Source of the DNA: an uncultured Propionibacteriaceae bacterium
GTDB lineage: Bacteria > Actinomycetota > Actinomycetes > Propionibacteriales > Propionibacteriaceae
Assembly (NCBI GenBank): GCA_947038745.1
Contig: CAMQXE010000035.1
Span: 1 to 9,235, forward strand
Direction of reading: 5' to 3'
DNA length: 9,235 bases
This document shows, one piece after another, positions 1-6,805 of this stretch (the stretch's first letter is position 1; every line of letters begins with the position of its first letter). Position numbers and translations under genes: made by a program. Below the pieces are notes generated by a model that was given only the letters and a program-made list of their open reading frames with translations, searched no databases and had not been told where the DNA came from.

Positions 1-1205
1 TCTTTAATAACTGGAACGAGATTGGCATCCGACAACCGTGACTTTGCTGCCTCGGCGGGATAGCCTTTTACCGCTGGGACCGAAACCTGCGTCGGCTGTT
101 TCGGGTGCTGCTTCTGGTAGATGGTGTACCCAGCCCAACCAAGCAAAGCCATGACGAGAAGAACAGCCAACGTCGCAATGATCGGAGCCAGGGCTGATTT
201 TTTCTTCTTCGGCTCTCTAGGCAAAGCTCTCTGAGGCATCGTCGAAGTGACAGCAGCAGCATCTTGCACCGGCAGGGGTGTGGTCGTCTCCACCGGTGAA
301 AGTATCTGAGTCGGGGTGCTCTCAAAAGCCACCGGAATAACAGCAGTAACACTTTCCCCAGCCCGGAGCCGAGCAAGATCTTCACGCATCTCGAGCGCTG
401 AGGAATAGCGCTCGTCAGGACTCTTAGCAAGAGCCTTCAAAACGATTTGGTCCATATCCGCAGTAATCTCAGGATTACCGTCGGCTATCTTGCTGGGGGC
501 AGTCGGAGTTTCACGTACATGTTGATACGCCACACTTACCGGGGACTCCCCGATAAATGGGGGCCGACCGGTGAGCAGCTCATAGAGCAGACAGCCAGCA
601 GAGTACACGTCAGAGCGAGCATCGACTGTTTCTCCACGAGCCTGCTCGGGGGATAGATACTGGGCAGTTCCAATAACTGCAGCAGTTTGTGTCATCGATG
701 CGGCAGTATCGGAGACCGCGCGAGCAATGCCAAAGTCCATGACCTTGACCTGACCGGCCTTAGTCAGCATGACGTTAGCCGGTTTAATGTCGCGGTGAAT
801 GATGCCAGCCTTGTGGCTGTACTGCAGAGCGTCCAAGACGCCCTGGGTCATCTCGAATGCACGATCAGGCATAATCTTGTGCTCTTCGCGCAGCACATCA
901 CGCAACGTGGGCCCATCGACGTATTCCATAACGATGTACGGAATCTCAAGGTCATCTTTATGTGAGACCCCGGTGTCATACACACTGACGATATTGGGAT
1001 GGTTAAGGCCAGCGGCTGCCTGAGCTTCGCGGCGGAACCGGGCCTGGAACGTCGAATCTCCAGCAAGCTCCGTGCGAAGTTGCTTAATCGCTACAGTACG
1101 GCCAAGCCGCTCGTCATAGGCGCGACGAACCTCGGCCATGCCCCCGCGGCCCAGCACTTCAGCAAGCTGATAGCGGCCACCGAGCAAAGGCTGCTCTTGC
1201 GTCAT
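1..1205 (-). CDS. pknB: PASTA-domain Ser/Thr protein kinase PknB (3' end outside window)
   Basis: Transmembrane Hanks-type Ser/Thr kinase that couples cell-wall state to growth and division. The frame is open from ATG 1205 to the window edge (401 complete codons) and the C-terminus is missing. The kinase domain spans about residues 10-275, with the Gly-rich loop GRGGMAEV (19-26), ATP-binding K41, catalytic HRD (D139), K141 and metal-binding DFG (D157). The activation loop MTQTAAVIGTAQYLSPE carries T172 and T174, which match the two autophosphorylated Thr of M. tuberculosis PknB. A Thr/Pro-rich juxtamembrane linker (about 295-332) leads to KKKK (333-336), then a membrane helix (about 338-360). 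The first extracellular PASTA repeat begins near residue 370 (VSVPAVKGYPAEAA) and is cut off. AAAGGA at 1214-1219, 8 bases from the ATG, supports the start. It is the last visible gene of the fhaA operon, 70 bases after pbpA. The PASTA start separates it from PknA, which lacks PASTA. Confidence 0.95.
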   Translation of the reverse strand, partial: MTQEQPLLGGRYQLAEVLGRGGMAEVRRAYDERLGRTVAIKQLRTELAGDSTFQARFRREAQAAAGLNHPNIVSVYDTGVSHKDDLEIPYIVMEYVDGPTLRDVLREEHKIMPDRAFEMTQGVLDALQYSHKAGIIHRDIKPANVMLTKAGQVKVMDFGIARAVSDTAASMTQTAAVIGTAQYLSPEQARGETVDARSDVYSAGCLLYELLTGRPPFIGESPVSVAYQHVRETPTAPSKIADGNPEITADMDQIVLKALAKSPDERYSSALEMREDLARLRAGESVTAVIPVAFESTPTQILSPVETTTPLPVQDAAAVTSTMPQRALPREPKKKKSALAPIIATLAVLLVMALLGWAGYTIYQKQHPKQPTQVSVPAVKGYPAEAAKSRLSDANLVPVIK

Positions 1206-1237
1206 CGCATTGTTCCTTTCTTGACGATCGTTTCCAT
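1202..1237 (-). CDS. possible 11-residue leader peptide upstream of pknB
   Basis: A tiny ORF, METIVKKGTMR, starts at ATG 1237. It stops at TGA 1204-1202, overlapping the pknB start in an ATGA arrangement like the other junctions of this operon. It is in a different frame from both pbpA and pknB. An AGG in TTAGGCACA stands about 5 bases before its ATG, a weak ribosome site. The good AAAGGA site of pknB lies inside it. It might couple or tune pknB translation, or it may be chance in a 70-base gap. No homology can be judged at this length. Confidence 0.2.
   Translation of the reverse strand: METIVKKGTMR
1214..1219 (-). promoter_or_regulatory. ribosome binding site of pknB
   Basis: AAAGGA on the minus strand, 8 bases before ATG 1205. 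It settles the pknB start: the nearer upstream ATG at 1210 is in another frame and meets TGA two codons later. Confidence 0.7.
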
Positions 1238-1275
1238 TGTGCCTAACTCGCCTGAGTGTTTCCTGAGGTTCCTGA

Positions 1276-2721
1276 TTACTGTAGTGCTGCTTTAAGGACT
1301 GCTTGGGCAACCGGAGTGGCCTGAGTTGATACCCCAAGCGTGCCGTTTGCGGCAGCCCCGGGGCCATCTTCAATAAAAACTGCAACAACGACTTGGGCAT
1401 TTTGGGCAGGCCCGTACGCGACAATCCAGCCGTAAGGATGTTCTGCATCATGCTGAGCAGTACCAGTCTTGGCCGCCAGCGCGACATTGCCAAAACTCAG
1501 ATTCTGAGAGATTCCCTTCTCGACGACATTACGCATCATCTGCTGCATTTTCTTGGCATTGGCAGAGCTGAGAGGAGTACCAATGACCTGAGGCTTAGTC
1601 GTAGACAACACATTAAGGTTCGGGCCACGTACGGTTTGGACTAAATATGGCTGCATTAGCTTGCCATCATTGGCAATAGCAGCCCCCACCATTGCCATCT
1701 GCAAAGGCGAGGTTTTCACGTCAAATTGGCCAATAGCAGATTGCGCTAGCTGTGCCTGATTCATGCCTGTTGGATAGGCTGAGGCGGCTCCTCCGCCAAG
1801 ATCAGGTAGCGGCCTGCTGCCAAAACCAAACTTTGCTGCCTGCTCAGCAATTTTTTCCTGACCTACCTGCATACCAAGATTGGCAAATGCGGTGTTGCAG
1901 GATAATTGCAAAGCCCGATCCATGGAGAGCTGCCCGTCGCACTGGCTAGAGACGTTCGGTAGATAGACGTTGGTCCCGGGCAACTGCAACTGAGCAGGAG
2001 TATCGAGCAAGGTATCTGGTTGGGCGACCCCTTGCTCTAACGCTGCGGCAGCAACAACCAGCTTGAATGTCGAACCCGGAGGATAAAGCTCGTTCGTCGC
2101 CCGGTTAAGCATGGAGCCTTCGGTATCGGCTGTAGCTGCTCCCCAAGCACCTTGAGCCGATGAAAGATCATGGGTGGCAATAGCGTTCGGGTCGTAGCTG
2201 GGAGTAGAAACCATCGCCAAGATGGCGCCAGTTTGAGGATTGAGCGCAACCACCGCGCCCTTGTTGCTGCCCAGTGCTTGATAGGCGGCTTGCTGCAACT
2301 TGGGATTAATCGTCGTTTCGATGGTTGCACCTTTAGCGGGCTTACCCGTTAAAGCGTCTTGCATCCGTTGAATAGCAAGAGAATCAGCGGTTCCTGCCAG
2401 CTCGGCATCGTAGCTTTGCTCTAACGCTGACGTGCCATAGGAGTAGGCATAGAACCCGGTAATCGGAGCGTAAAGCGGGCCATTTGGGTAGGTGCGCTGG
2501 TACTTGTAGACGTCATTGCTGGGGCTGCTGTAAGCCAACTGCGTCTGCCCAGCCATGATCGCACCACGGTCGCGGGCGAACTGTTCAATCTGAACCCGGC
2601 GATTGTAAGGATTGGTAATGAGGAAATGGTGACGGAAAATGAATGAATAGCTCATATTGACCAGCAAGAGGGCCAGCAACAAAGCACAGAACTTCCACAT
2701 CCGGAGAATAGCTTGATTCAT
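1276..2721 (-). CDS. pbpA: class B penicillin-binding protein PbpA (peptidoglycan D,D-transpeptidase)
   Basis: Cross-links peptidoglycan stem peptides outside the membrane, and is expected to work with the SEDS polymerase encoded just upstream. The protein is 481 residues, close to the length of M. tuberculosis PbpA. An N-terminal membrane anchor (about residues 8-30) is followed by a dimerisation/pedestal region (about 40-150) and the transpeptidase domain (about 155-480). All three active-site motifs are present: S217-T-F-K220 with the acylated Ser217, S274-C-N276, and K418-T-G420. The motif context ELYPPGSTFKLVVAAAALE is typical of the family. There is no glycosyltransferase domain, so it is class B. 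Cys261 and Cys275 lie 14 residues apart near the SxN motif on the extracellular side and could form a disulfide (inference). Its ATG overlaps the rodA stop as ATGA, implying translational coupling. Confidence 0.95.
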   Translation of the reverse strand: MNQAILRMWKFCALLLALLLVNMSYSFIFRHHFLITNPYNRRVQIEQFARDRGAIMAGQTQLAYSSPSNDVYKYQRTYPNGPLYAPITGFYAYSYGTSALEQSYDAELAGTADSLAIQRMQDALTGKPAKGATIETTINPKLQQAAYQALGSNKGAVVALNPQTGAILAMVSTPSYDPNAIATHDLSSAQGAWGAATADTEGSMLNRATNELYPPGSTFKLVVAAAALEQGVAQPDTLLDTPAQLQLPGTNVYLPNVSSQCDGQLSMDRALQLSCNTAFANLGMQVGQEKIAEQAAKFGFGSRPLPDLGGGAASAYPTGMNQAQLAQSAIGQFDVKTSPLQMAMVGAAIANDGKLMQPYLVQTVRGPNLNVLSTTKPQVIGTPLSSANAKKMQQMMRNVVEKGISQNLSFGNVALAAKTGTAQHDAEHPYGWIVAYGPAQNAQVVVAVFIEDGPGAAANGTLGVSTQATPVAQAVLKAALQ

Positions 2722-4091
2722 AATGCGATCACCTGCGTCCGGTCGTCAGCAAGATTGATGACTGTCGACTCATCGTGATCGACGACGCTGGGTTTACGGC
2801 CCTGGTGGCTTATCGTCAGCAACATGCCAACAAGTACCCAGTTTGATAACAAGGCTGAACCCCCTTGAGACATAAAGGGGGTAGTCAAGCCAGTAAGTGG
2901 AATGAGTCGGGTGACGCCACCGATGATAGTGAAAGTTTGTAGCGCGATAACAAAAGCCAGGCCGGTAGCGAGCAGCTTGGAGAACGGGTCTGTCGCGGTG
3001 AGACCGGCCCGCATGCCTCTAGCAATGATGATGCCGAAAAGGGCGATAATTGCCATCATTCCAGCCAAGCCGAGCTCCTCGCCTAAGGCAGTGAAGATCA
3101 TGTCGGACTTAGCAAAAATCGTCATCCAGGGGCTGCCTAAGCCCCAACCTCGGCCAGCCAAACCACCAGCATCCATTCCGAACTGAGCCGACACAATTTG
3201 AGTATTGTGCTCGATGTCAGCGAAGGGATGCAGCCAGGAATCAAAGCGATGCTTGACATGCCCGAAGAAGAAATAGGCAACGAAAGCTGCACCAATAAAG
3301 GAGATCGTGCCCAGAATCGGCCAGCTAGGGCGCTGGGTGGCGACATAAAGCATAGAAACAAACAGGCCGAAGAATAAAAGCGACGTACCCAAATCATTCT
3401 CAACCACAAGTACCAAGACGCTGGCTATCCACATCAGCGCGATGGGGCCAAGGTCGCGGGGGCGAGGAAGATCGATACCGAGAAAGCGGCCTCCAGCTAA
3501 CGCCAAAACATCTTTATGCTCAGCCAAATAACCGGCAAAAGCACAGGCCAACACAAGTTTGGCGATCTCGCCTGGCTGGAATGAATATGGCCCCACTCGG
3601 ATCCAGATTCGAGCACCATAAATATCGACACCAAGCCCAGGGGCCATAGGCAAGAGCAGCAGAACGATACCGATGATAAAGAGCAGGTAAGGAAAGCGAC
3701 TCAGGAAACGAATATCGCGTATGACTACAACAACAAGAAAGCACAACAGACCAACGGCGGTCCAGAGTAATTGCATCTTTGCGTCATTAGTGGACTTGCT
3801 ACTCGCCAGATCTAGCCGATGGATCATAAGGATGCCCAAGCCATTGAGCAATACCGCGATAGGCAAAAGTAAGGGATCTGCGTAGGGCAACCGGAAACGG
3901 ATAACGAGATGTATGAGCAGCATCACCCCTGCCACGCCGCCAAAAATCACAGGCCACCATGAGGGCAGTGGATCAGCAGTGAGCCAGTAAATCTGAGCAA
4001 ACCCAGACCACACCACAGCCAGCGCCCAGACCAGAAGGAAAAGCTCCAACCAGCGTCGCTTTCGGAAGTACGACATTGTGACTGCTGTCAT
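2718..4091 (-). CDS. rodA: SEDS-family peptidoglycan glycosyltransferase RodA/FtsW
   Basis: Polytopic membrane enzyme that polymerises lipid II into glycan strands, paired with PbpA as its cognate transpeptidase. The chosen start gives 457 residues with about ten hydrophobic segments. Family signatures are GARIWIRVGPYSFQPGEIAK (159-178), ENDLGTSLLF, the periplasmic-loop region around HPFAD (288-292, whose Asp probably matches the catalytic Asp of RodA), GEELGLAG (337-344) and TGLTTPFMSQGGSAL (400-414). A cytosolic tail of about 25 residues ends in DDRTQVIAL, which looks like a PknB phosphosite. I chose ATG 4091 because it lies one base after the pstP TGA. An in-frame ATG at 4136 would overlap pstP by 44 bases, and the ATG at 4076 has no ribosome site. 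RodA rather than FtsW is inferred from the pbpA-pknB neighbourhood, since the families are close in sequence. Confidence 0.93.
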   Translation of the reverse strand: MTAVTMSYFRKRRWLELFLLVWALAVVWSGFAQIYWLTADPLPSWWPVIFGGVAGVMLLIHLVIRFRLPYADPLLLPIAVLLNGLGILMIHRLDLASSKSTNDAKMQLLWTAVGLLCFLVVVVIRDIRFLSRFPYLLFIIGIVLLLLPMAPGLGVDIYGARIWIRVGPYSFQPGEIAKLVLACAFAGYLAEHKDVLALAGGRFLGIDLPRPRDLGPIALMWIASVLVLVVENDLGTSLLFFGLFVSMLYVATQRPSWPILGTISFIGAAFVAYFFFGHVKHRFDSWLHPFADIEHNTQIVSAQFGMDAGGLAGRGWGLGSPWMTIFAKSDMIFTALGEELGLAGMMAIIALFGIIIARGMRAGLTATDPFSKLLATGLAFVIALQTFTIIGGVTRLIPLTGLTTPFMSQGGSALLSNWVLVGMLLTISHQGRKPSVVDHDESTVINLADDRTQVIAL

Positions 4092-4092
4092 C

Positions 4093-5343
4093 TCAGCACC
4101 CGTCGATTGGTGGCCCAGATTGAGGATCTGCGGCACGCTTCTGACGCTGGGCTACGCACTGGGAGGCAAGCACATCGAGTTGAGCTACAGTCTCATAAAC
4201 CTGGCTCACGGTCTCGCCTTGCCATTCATGACGAGTTACCTTATCCGCGTAAGACGTCGGAAGATTAGCAAGCGGAATTGTCAATGAATCATCCACGAGG
4301 ATATGTAGCGGTACGGGGCCGATACTGTCAGGCGCCCCCTTGTAGATTGCTACCTTGCCATCATGCTCACCGATGTAGAACTGTGTCCGCAAATATGCGC
4401 GCGTCGCAAAAGCCCCACCTACTAGCGCAGTAATAAATGCCACAGTTAGTATCAGCCAGCGCAGAAGATGGCGCTTGCGCTGGTTTGTCGCAATGCTGCT
4501 CGGGGCAGGGGCAGGGGCAGGGGCAGGGGCAATTTCAAGGGTGGCAGGCTCCTCGACGTCAGCAGAGAGCGCAGGGACTGTGACCTCTGCTGCAGCACCA
4601 AGCAAAGTAGGCGCTGTCGGATTCGAGGGTTCTTCAACCTGGATTTCTCCGAGAACGATTGTGATGTTGTCTAAGCCGCCGCCTTGGTGGGCAGCTTCCG
4701 TTAGTAGATCAACGACATCATGGAGATTTTCGCCGTCAAGGAGGGCAGCAATTTTGGCATCGTCGATCATCCCGCTCAAGCCATCCGAGCAGAATAAATA
4801 GCGATCGCCAGGCTCTGTATCTAAGAGCATCAGATCTGGAGTGTGCTGCGGGGAACCGTTGAGGACTTTCAACAGTAATGAGCGATGTGGGTGTATCGCA
4901 GCTTCGGTTTCGGTGATCTTGCCGCCATCTATCAATGACTGAACCCAGCTATGGTCGTGGGTAAGGCGAGTTAGCTCACCGTCACGGAAACGATATCCGC
5001 GAGAGTCACCAATATGAATAATGCCAAGCTGAGAGCCATCGAAGAACCCGCCACAGACGGTAGTGCCCATACCCTTGAGATCAGGGTTGTCGCTTACGAG
5101 GTCAAGGATCATGTCGCTCGCCTCGTCAAGACCGGCGGATAAGACGTCAAGCATGGCTTCGCCGGTATGGCTACCGTCGTAGTCCGCCAAGGTTTGAGTT
5201 GCAACGGCGCTGGCAAGATCACCGGCGGCAGCGCCACCCATGCCATCACAAACCAACAACATTGTGGGGGAAATATAACCGGAATCTTGGTTATTTTTAC
5301 GGACAAGACCGATCTCAGAATGTGCGGCAATAGCGAGATACAT
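4093..5343 (-). CDS. pstP: PP2C-family Ser/Thr protein phosphatase PstP, membrane anchored
   Basis: Metal-dependent (Mn/Mg) phosphatase that opposes the PASTA kinase of the same operon by removing phosphate from the kinase and its substrates. It has 416 residues. The catalytic domain is about residues 1-235, with metal-ligand motifs KNNQD (D20), VCDGMGG (D33), IHIGDSRGYR (D113), CSDGLSG (D187) and LDN (D225, N226). A low-complexity Pro/Ala linker follows (about 236-285, with an AP repeat at 272-281). A membrane helix (about 293-315) and an extracellular domain of about 95 residues complete it, the PstP layout rather than a soluble PP2C. Its ATG overlaps the fhaB stop by one base (TAATG). The extracytoplasmic part carries two Cys (C396, C416), C416 being the last residue. 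The AP linker is encoded by a hexanucleotide repeat. Confidence 0.95.
   Translation of the reverse strand: MYLAIAAHSEIGLVRKNNQDSGYISPTMLLVCDGMGGAAAGDLASAVATQTLADYDGSHTGEAMLDVLSAGLDEASDMILDLVSDNPDLKGMGTTVCGGFFDGSQLGIIHIGDSRGYRFRDGELTRLTHDHSWVQSLIDGGKITETEAAIHPHRSLLLKVLNGSPQHTPDLMLLDTEPGDRYLFCSDGLSGMIDDAKIAALLDGENLHDVVDLLTEAAHQGGGLDNITIVLGEIQVEEPSNPTAPTLLGAAAEVTVPALSADVEEPATLEIAPAPAPAPAPSSIATNQRKRHLLRWLILTVAFITALVGGAFATRAYLRTQFYIGEHDGKVAIYKGAPDSIGPVPLHILVDDSLTIPLANLPTSYADKVTRHEWQGETVSQVYETVAQLDVLASQCVAQRQKRAADPQSGPPIDGC
4502..4531. repeat. hexanucleotide tandem repeat (GGGGCA)x5 in the pstP linker
   Basis: Five perfect copies of GGGGCA on the plus strand, read on the minus strand as alternating Ala and Pro codons in the phosphatase linker. 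Because the unit is 6 bases, gain or loss of copies would change linker length without a frameshift. The plus strand has five runs of four G separated by CA, so it could fold as a G-quadruplex (inference). Confidence 0.9.
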
Positions 5344-5807
5344 TAGGGAATCAACCTCATTGCAGTGTGCCCAATACGCAATTCATCAGCGGTCCCGAGC
5401 GCAGTCGGCTGAGTTATCCGGACGCCATTGATGTAGCTACCATTGGTGCTGGAGTGGTCTTCTACGTAGTAACCGCCATTACCGTCTGCAGCTAACGTCG
5501 CATGGCGAGTCGAGGCGTAGTCATCGTCAAGAACGAAGGTAGAGCCCGTGTCGCGGCCGATGGTGATGGGCTTAGTGAGCGGGAACTCCAAGCCTTGCTG
5601 GCGGCCCTCGGTTACGCGCATTACACGTGCAGCGCCTTTCTTCGGCCGCTTAGGTTTATTGCGTGACGGGGCGGGTAGGTTCTGCGTGTTGCCCTCGCTG
5701 GGGGACGTTTTAATATCGGTGCGAATAGCGCGCGCGACGATTAACACGAACAGCCATAGCAGGACGAGGAAGCCGATCTTGAGTGCGGCGATAGCGAGGG
5801 TGCTCAT
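5343..5807 (-). CDS. fhaB: membrane-anchored FHA-domain protein FhaB (FipA-like)
   Basis: Small phosphothreonine-reading adaptor that should recruit proteins phosphorylated by the operon's kinase to the membrane. In M. tuberculosis the corresponding protein (Rv0019c/FipA) is linked to division proteins. It has 154 residues, close to the usual length. A single N-terminal membrane helix (about 5-27) is followed by a polar linker rich in Pro, Lys and Thr (28-60) and an FHA domain (about 62-154). The FHA phosphopeptide-binding residues are visible: G84-R85, S99 with R101-H102, and S120-T121-N122-G123. The start ATG 5807 overlaps the fhaA stop as ATGA, and the stop TAA overlaps the pstP ATG by one base. 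This spacing makes both ends firm. Confidence 0.94.
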   Translation of the reverse strand: MSTLAIAALKIGFLVLLWLFVLIVARAIRTDIKTSPSEGNTQNLPAPSRNKPKRPKKGAARVMRVTEGRQQGLEFPLTKPITIGRDTGSTFVLDDDYASTRHATLAADGNGGYYVEDHSSTNGSYINGVRITQPTALGTADELRIGHTAMRLIP

Positions 5808-6511
5808 GCGGTTGGGCGATGCACCAGCATCCGAGTGGAACCAACTTCGATGCGGGAGCCGTCAGTAAGGGTCGCTCGCTCAACTTTCTGCCCATTCACA
5901 GAGATACCGTTGGTGCTACCCAGATCAACAACTTCTATCACCTGATTTGGGCCTTCGCCGATCACGATAATTTCAGCATGACGACGGCTAATGCCAGGGT
6001 CATTTATCCGTAGTTCAGCTTCTGCTCCACGACCAATGACAAGGCCAGGGGCAACGAGCGGATGACGAATGCCATTGACCTCTAGAACAAGATCGTTATG
6101 CTTTTGCTGAAGCTGAGGGGCGGCTGGCGCAGCATCTTTCACAGCCGCAACAGCCTGGCAGGTGACGCTGAACTTGCCGGTAGGGAGTTCTTCGCGGACA
6201 TATTTAATACTGATGGGGCCATTAAAAACGTAGCTACGTTGCGTCGCGTATTCCCGTAGCTCAGGGATGATCTCACTGTTGAGTGATTTGGTGTACGGGA
6301 TTAGCCGCTCGTAATCGTGAGCCGATAGGCCAATCATGAACTCATTTGGGACGAGACGTTTGTCGCGCGAAAGGAGACGTGCCTCACGATCGAGTTCCTT
6401 CTCGATCCTTGAAGTAATCTCGACGGGTTGAACATCGCCCCGGAATGCGCGCGCGAAAACACCATTAACGGCGCCGTCGATTTTGCGCTCAACCTTGTCA
6501 AAGAAGCCCAT
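5804..6511 (-). CDS. fhaA: FHA-domain protein FhaA (DUF3662 plus FHA), short-linker form
   Basis: Cytosolic adaptor with an N-terminal DUF3662 domain (about 1-117, beginning GFFDKVERKIDGAVNGVFARAF) and a C-terminal FHA domain (about 140-235). FHA residues visible are G160-R161, S175 with R177-H178, and S199-T200-N201-G202. In mycobacteria FhaA reads phosphothreonine on cell-wall factors such as the MviN pseudokinase domain. At 235 residues it is less than half the M. tuberculosis protein (527). The difference is the long, repetitive middle linker, here only about 20 residues (118-138). AAGGGAGAG at 6516-6524, about 6 bases before ATG 6511, is a good ribosome site. It is the first gene of the operon. 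A minus-strand TAAGAT at 6533-6538 could be its -10 box, but I see no clear -35. Confidence 0.94.
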   Translation of the reverse strand: MGFFDKVERKIDGAVNGVFARAFRGDVQPVEITSRIEKELDREARLLSRDKRLVPNEFMIGLSAHDYERLIPYTKSLNSEIIPELREYATQRSYVFNGPISIKYVREELPTGKFSVTCQAVAAVKDAAPAAPQLQQKHNDLVLEVNGIRHPLVAPGLVIGRGAEAELRINDPGISRRHAEIIVIGEGPNQVIEVVDLGSTNGISVNGQKVERATLTDGSRIEVGSTRMLVHRPTA

Positions 6512-6515
6512 GCCA

Positions 6516-6524
6516 CTCTCCCTT
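6516..6524 (-). promoter_or_regulatory. ribosome binding site of fhaA
   Basis: AAGGGAGAG on the minus strand, with GGAG 6 bases before ATG 6511. It is the strongest Shine-Dalgarno site seen in the operon, as expected for its first, uncoupled gene. Confidence 0.7.
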
Positions 6525-6566
6525 CTCTGCTGATCTTATTCGGTAAAGCCGCTAGAGCGTAGCGTC

Positions 6567-6596
6567 TTGGGGCTCGAGTCGCGAATGTGGTAGCCT
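6567..6596 (+). promoter_or_regulatory. candidate promoter of tRNA-Leu
   Basis: TTGGGG (6567-6572) and TAGCCT (6591-6596) are 18 bases apart. They would start transcription near 6603, about 27 bases before the mature tRNA. The boxes match the housekeeping-sigma pattern only loosely. It overlaps the region upstream of fhaA, so the two units are divergent. Confidence 0.35.
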
Positions 6597-6629
6597 TTCA
6601 TTCTGCCTTGTTAGGTGACTAGCAAGCTC

Positions 6630-6712
6630 GCGCGAGTGGCGGAACGGCAGACGCGCACGGTTCAGGTCCGTGTGCCCGAAAGGGCGTGGAGGTTCAAATC
6701 CTCTTTCGCGCA
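6630..6712 (+). tRNA. tRNA-Leu, anticodon CAG
   Basis: Folds as a class II tRNA. The acceptor stem GCGCGAG (6630-6636) pairs with TTCGCGC (6705-6711) with one G-U, and A6712 is the discriminator. The D stem is GCG/CGC. The anticodon stem CACGG/CCGTG encloses the loop TTCAGGT with anticodon CAG at 6663-6665, reading CUG. The long variable arm (about 6673-6686, GCCC/GGGC) marks the Leu/Ser/Tyr class, and the T arm has the loop TTCAAAT. The CCA end is not encoded: A6712 is followed by CAAG. From memory, a tRNA-Leu gene (leuT) also borders fhaA in M. tuberculosis, so this neighbourhood is probably old. Confidence 0.96.
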
Positions 6713-6720
6713 CAAGAATA

Positions 6721-6765
6721 AGAAGTGGCTCTGACTAGGTATTTAACCTAGTCAGAGCCACTTCT
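6721..6765. terminator. long perfect hairpin between converging tRNA-Leu and helicase genes
   Basis: A 20-bp perfect stem (6721-6740 with 6746-6765) encloses the 5-base loop ATTTA. It begins 8 bases after the tRNA and lies 40 bases past the helicase stop, between two converging genes, so a bidirectional terminator is likely. There is no true T-tract. On the minus strand it is followed by the T-rich TATTCTTG, and on the plus strand by CTATG. Other possibilities are an RNA processing signal or part of a repeat family. Confidence 0.65.
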
Positions 6766-6788
6766 CTATGTACTAGCGGAAGATGCCG

Positions 6789-6804
6789 CATCATGGAAAT
6801 GATG
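6789..6804. other. small hairpin just after the helicase stop
   Basis: CATCAT and ATGATG (6 bp) enclose the tetraloop GGAA as read on the plus strand. It lies one base beyond the helicase stop codon, so the helicase mRNA 3' region would hold three successive hairpins: the palindromic repeat, this one and the 20-bp stem. Confidence 0.4.
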
Positions 6805-6805
6805 T

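Noticed and set aside
4092..4136. Longer rodA start at ATG 4136
   Set aside because: It would overlap pstP by 44 bases. ATG 4091, one base after the pstP stop, fits the coupled layout of the operon, and the extra 15 residues look unlike a SEDS N-terminus.
4502..4531. CRISPR array or other spaced repeat array
   Set aside because: The repeats are directly adjacent 6-base units in frame with a protein linker, with no spacers.
1..6511. An undescribed system in the kinase, phosphatase and FHA cluster
   Set aside because: All six genes match the known actinobacterial cell-wall and division cluster with intact catalytic motifs. Only details such as linkers, junctions and tails are unusual.
6634..6641. 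Third copy of the palindromic repeat (GAGTGGCG within the tRNA)
   Set aside because: Only eight bases match, and they belong to the tRNA acceptor and D arm.
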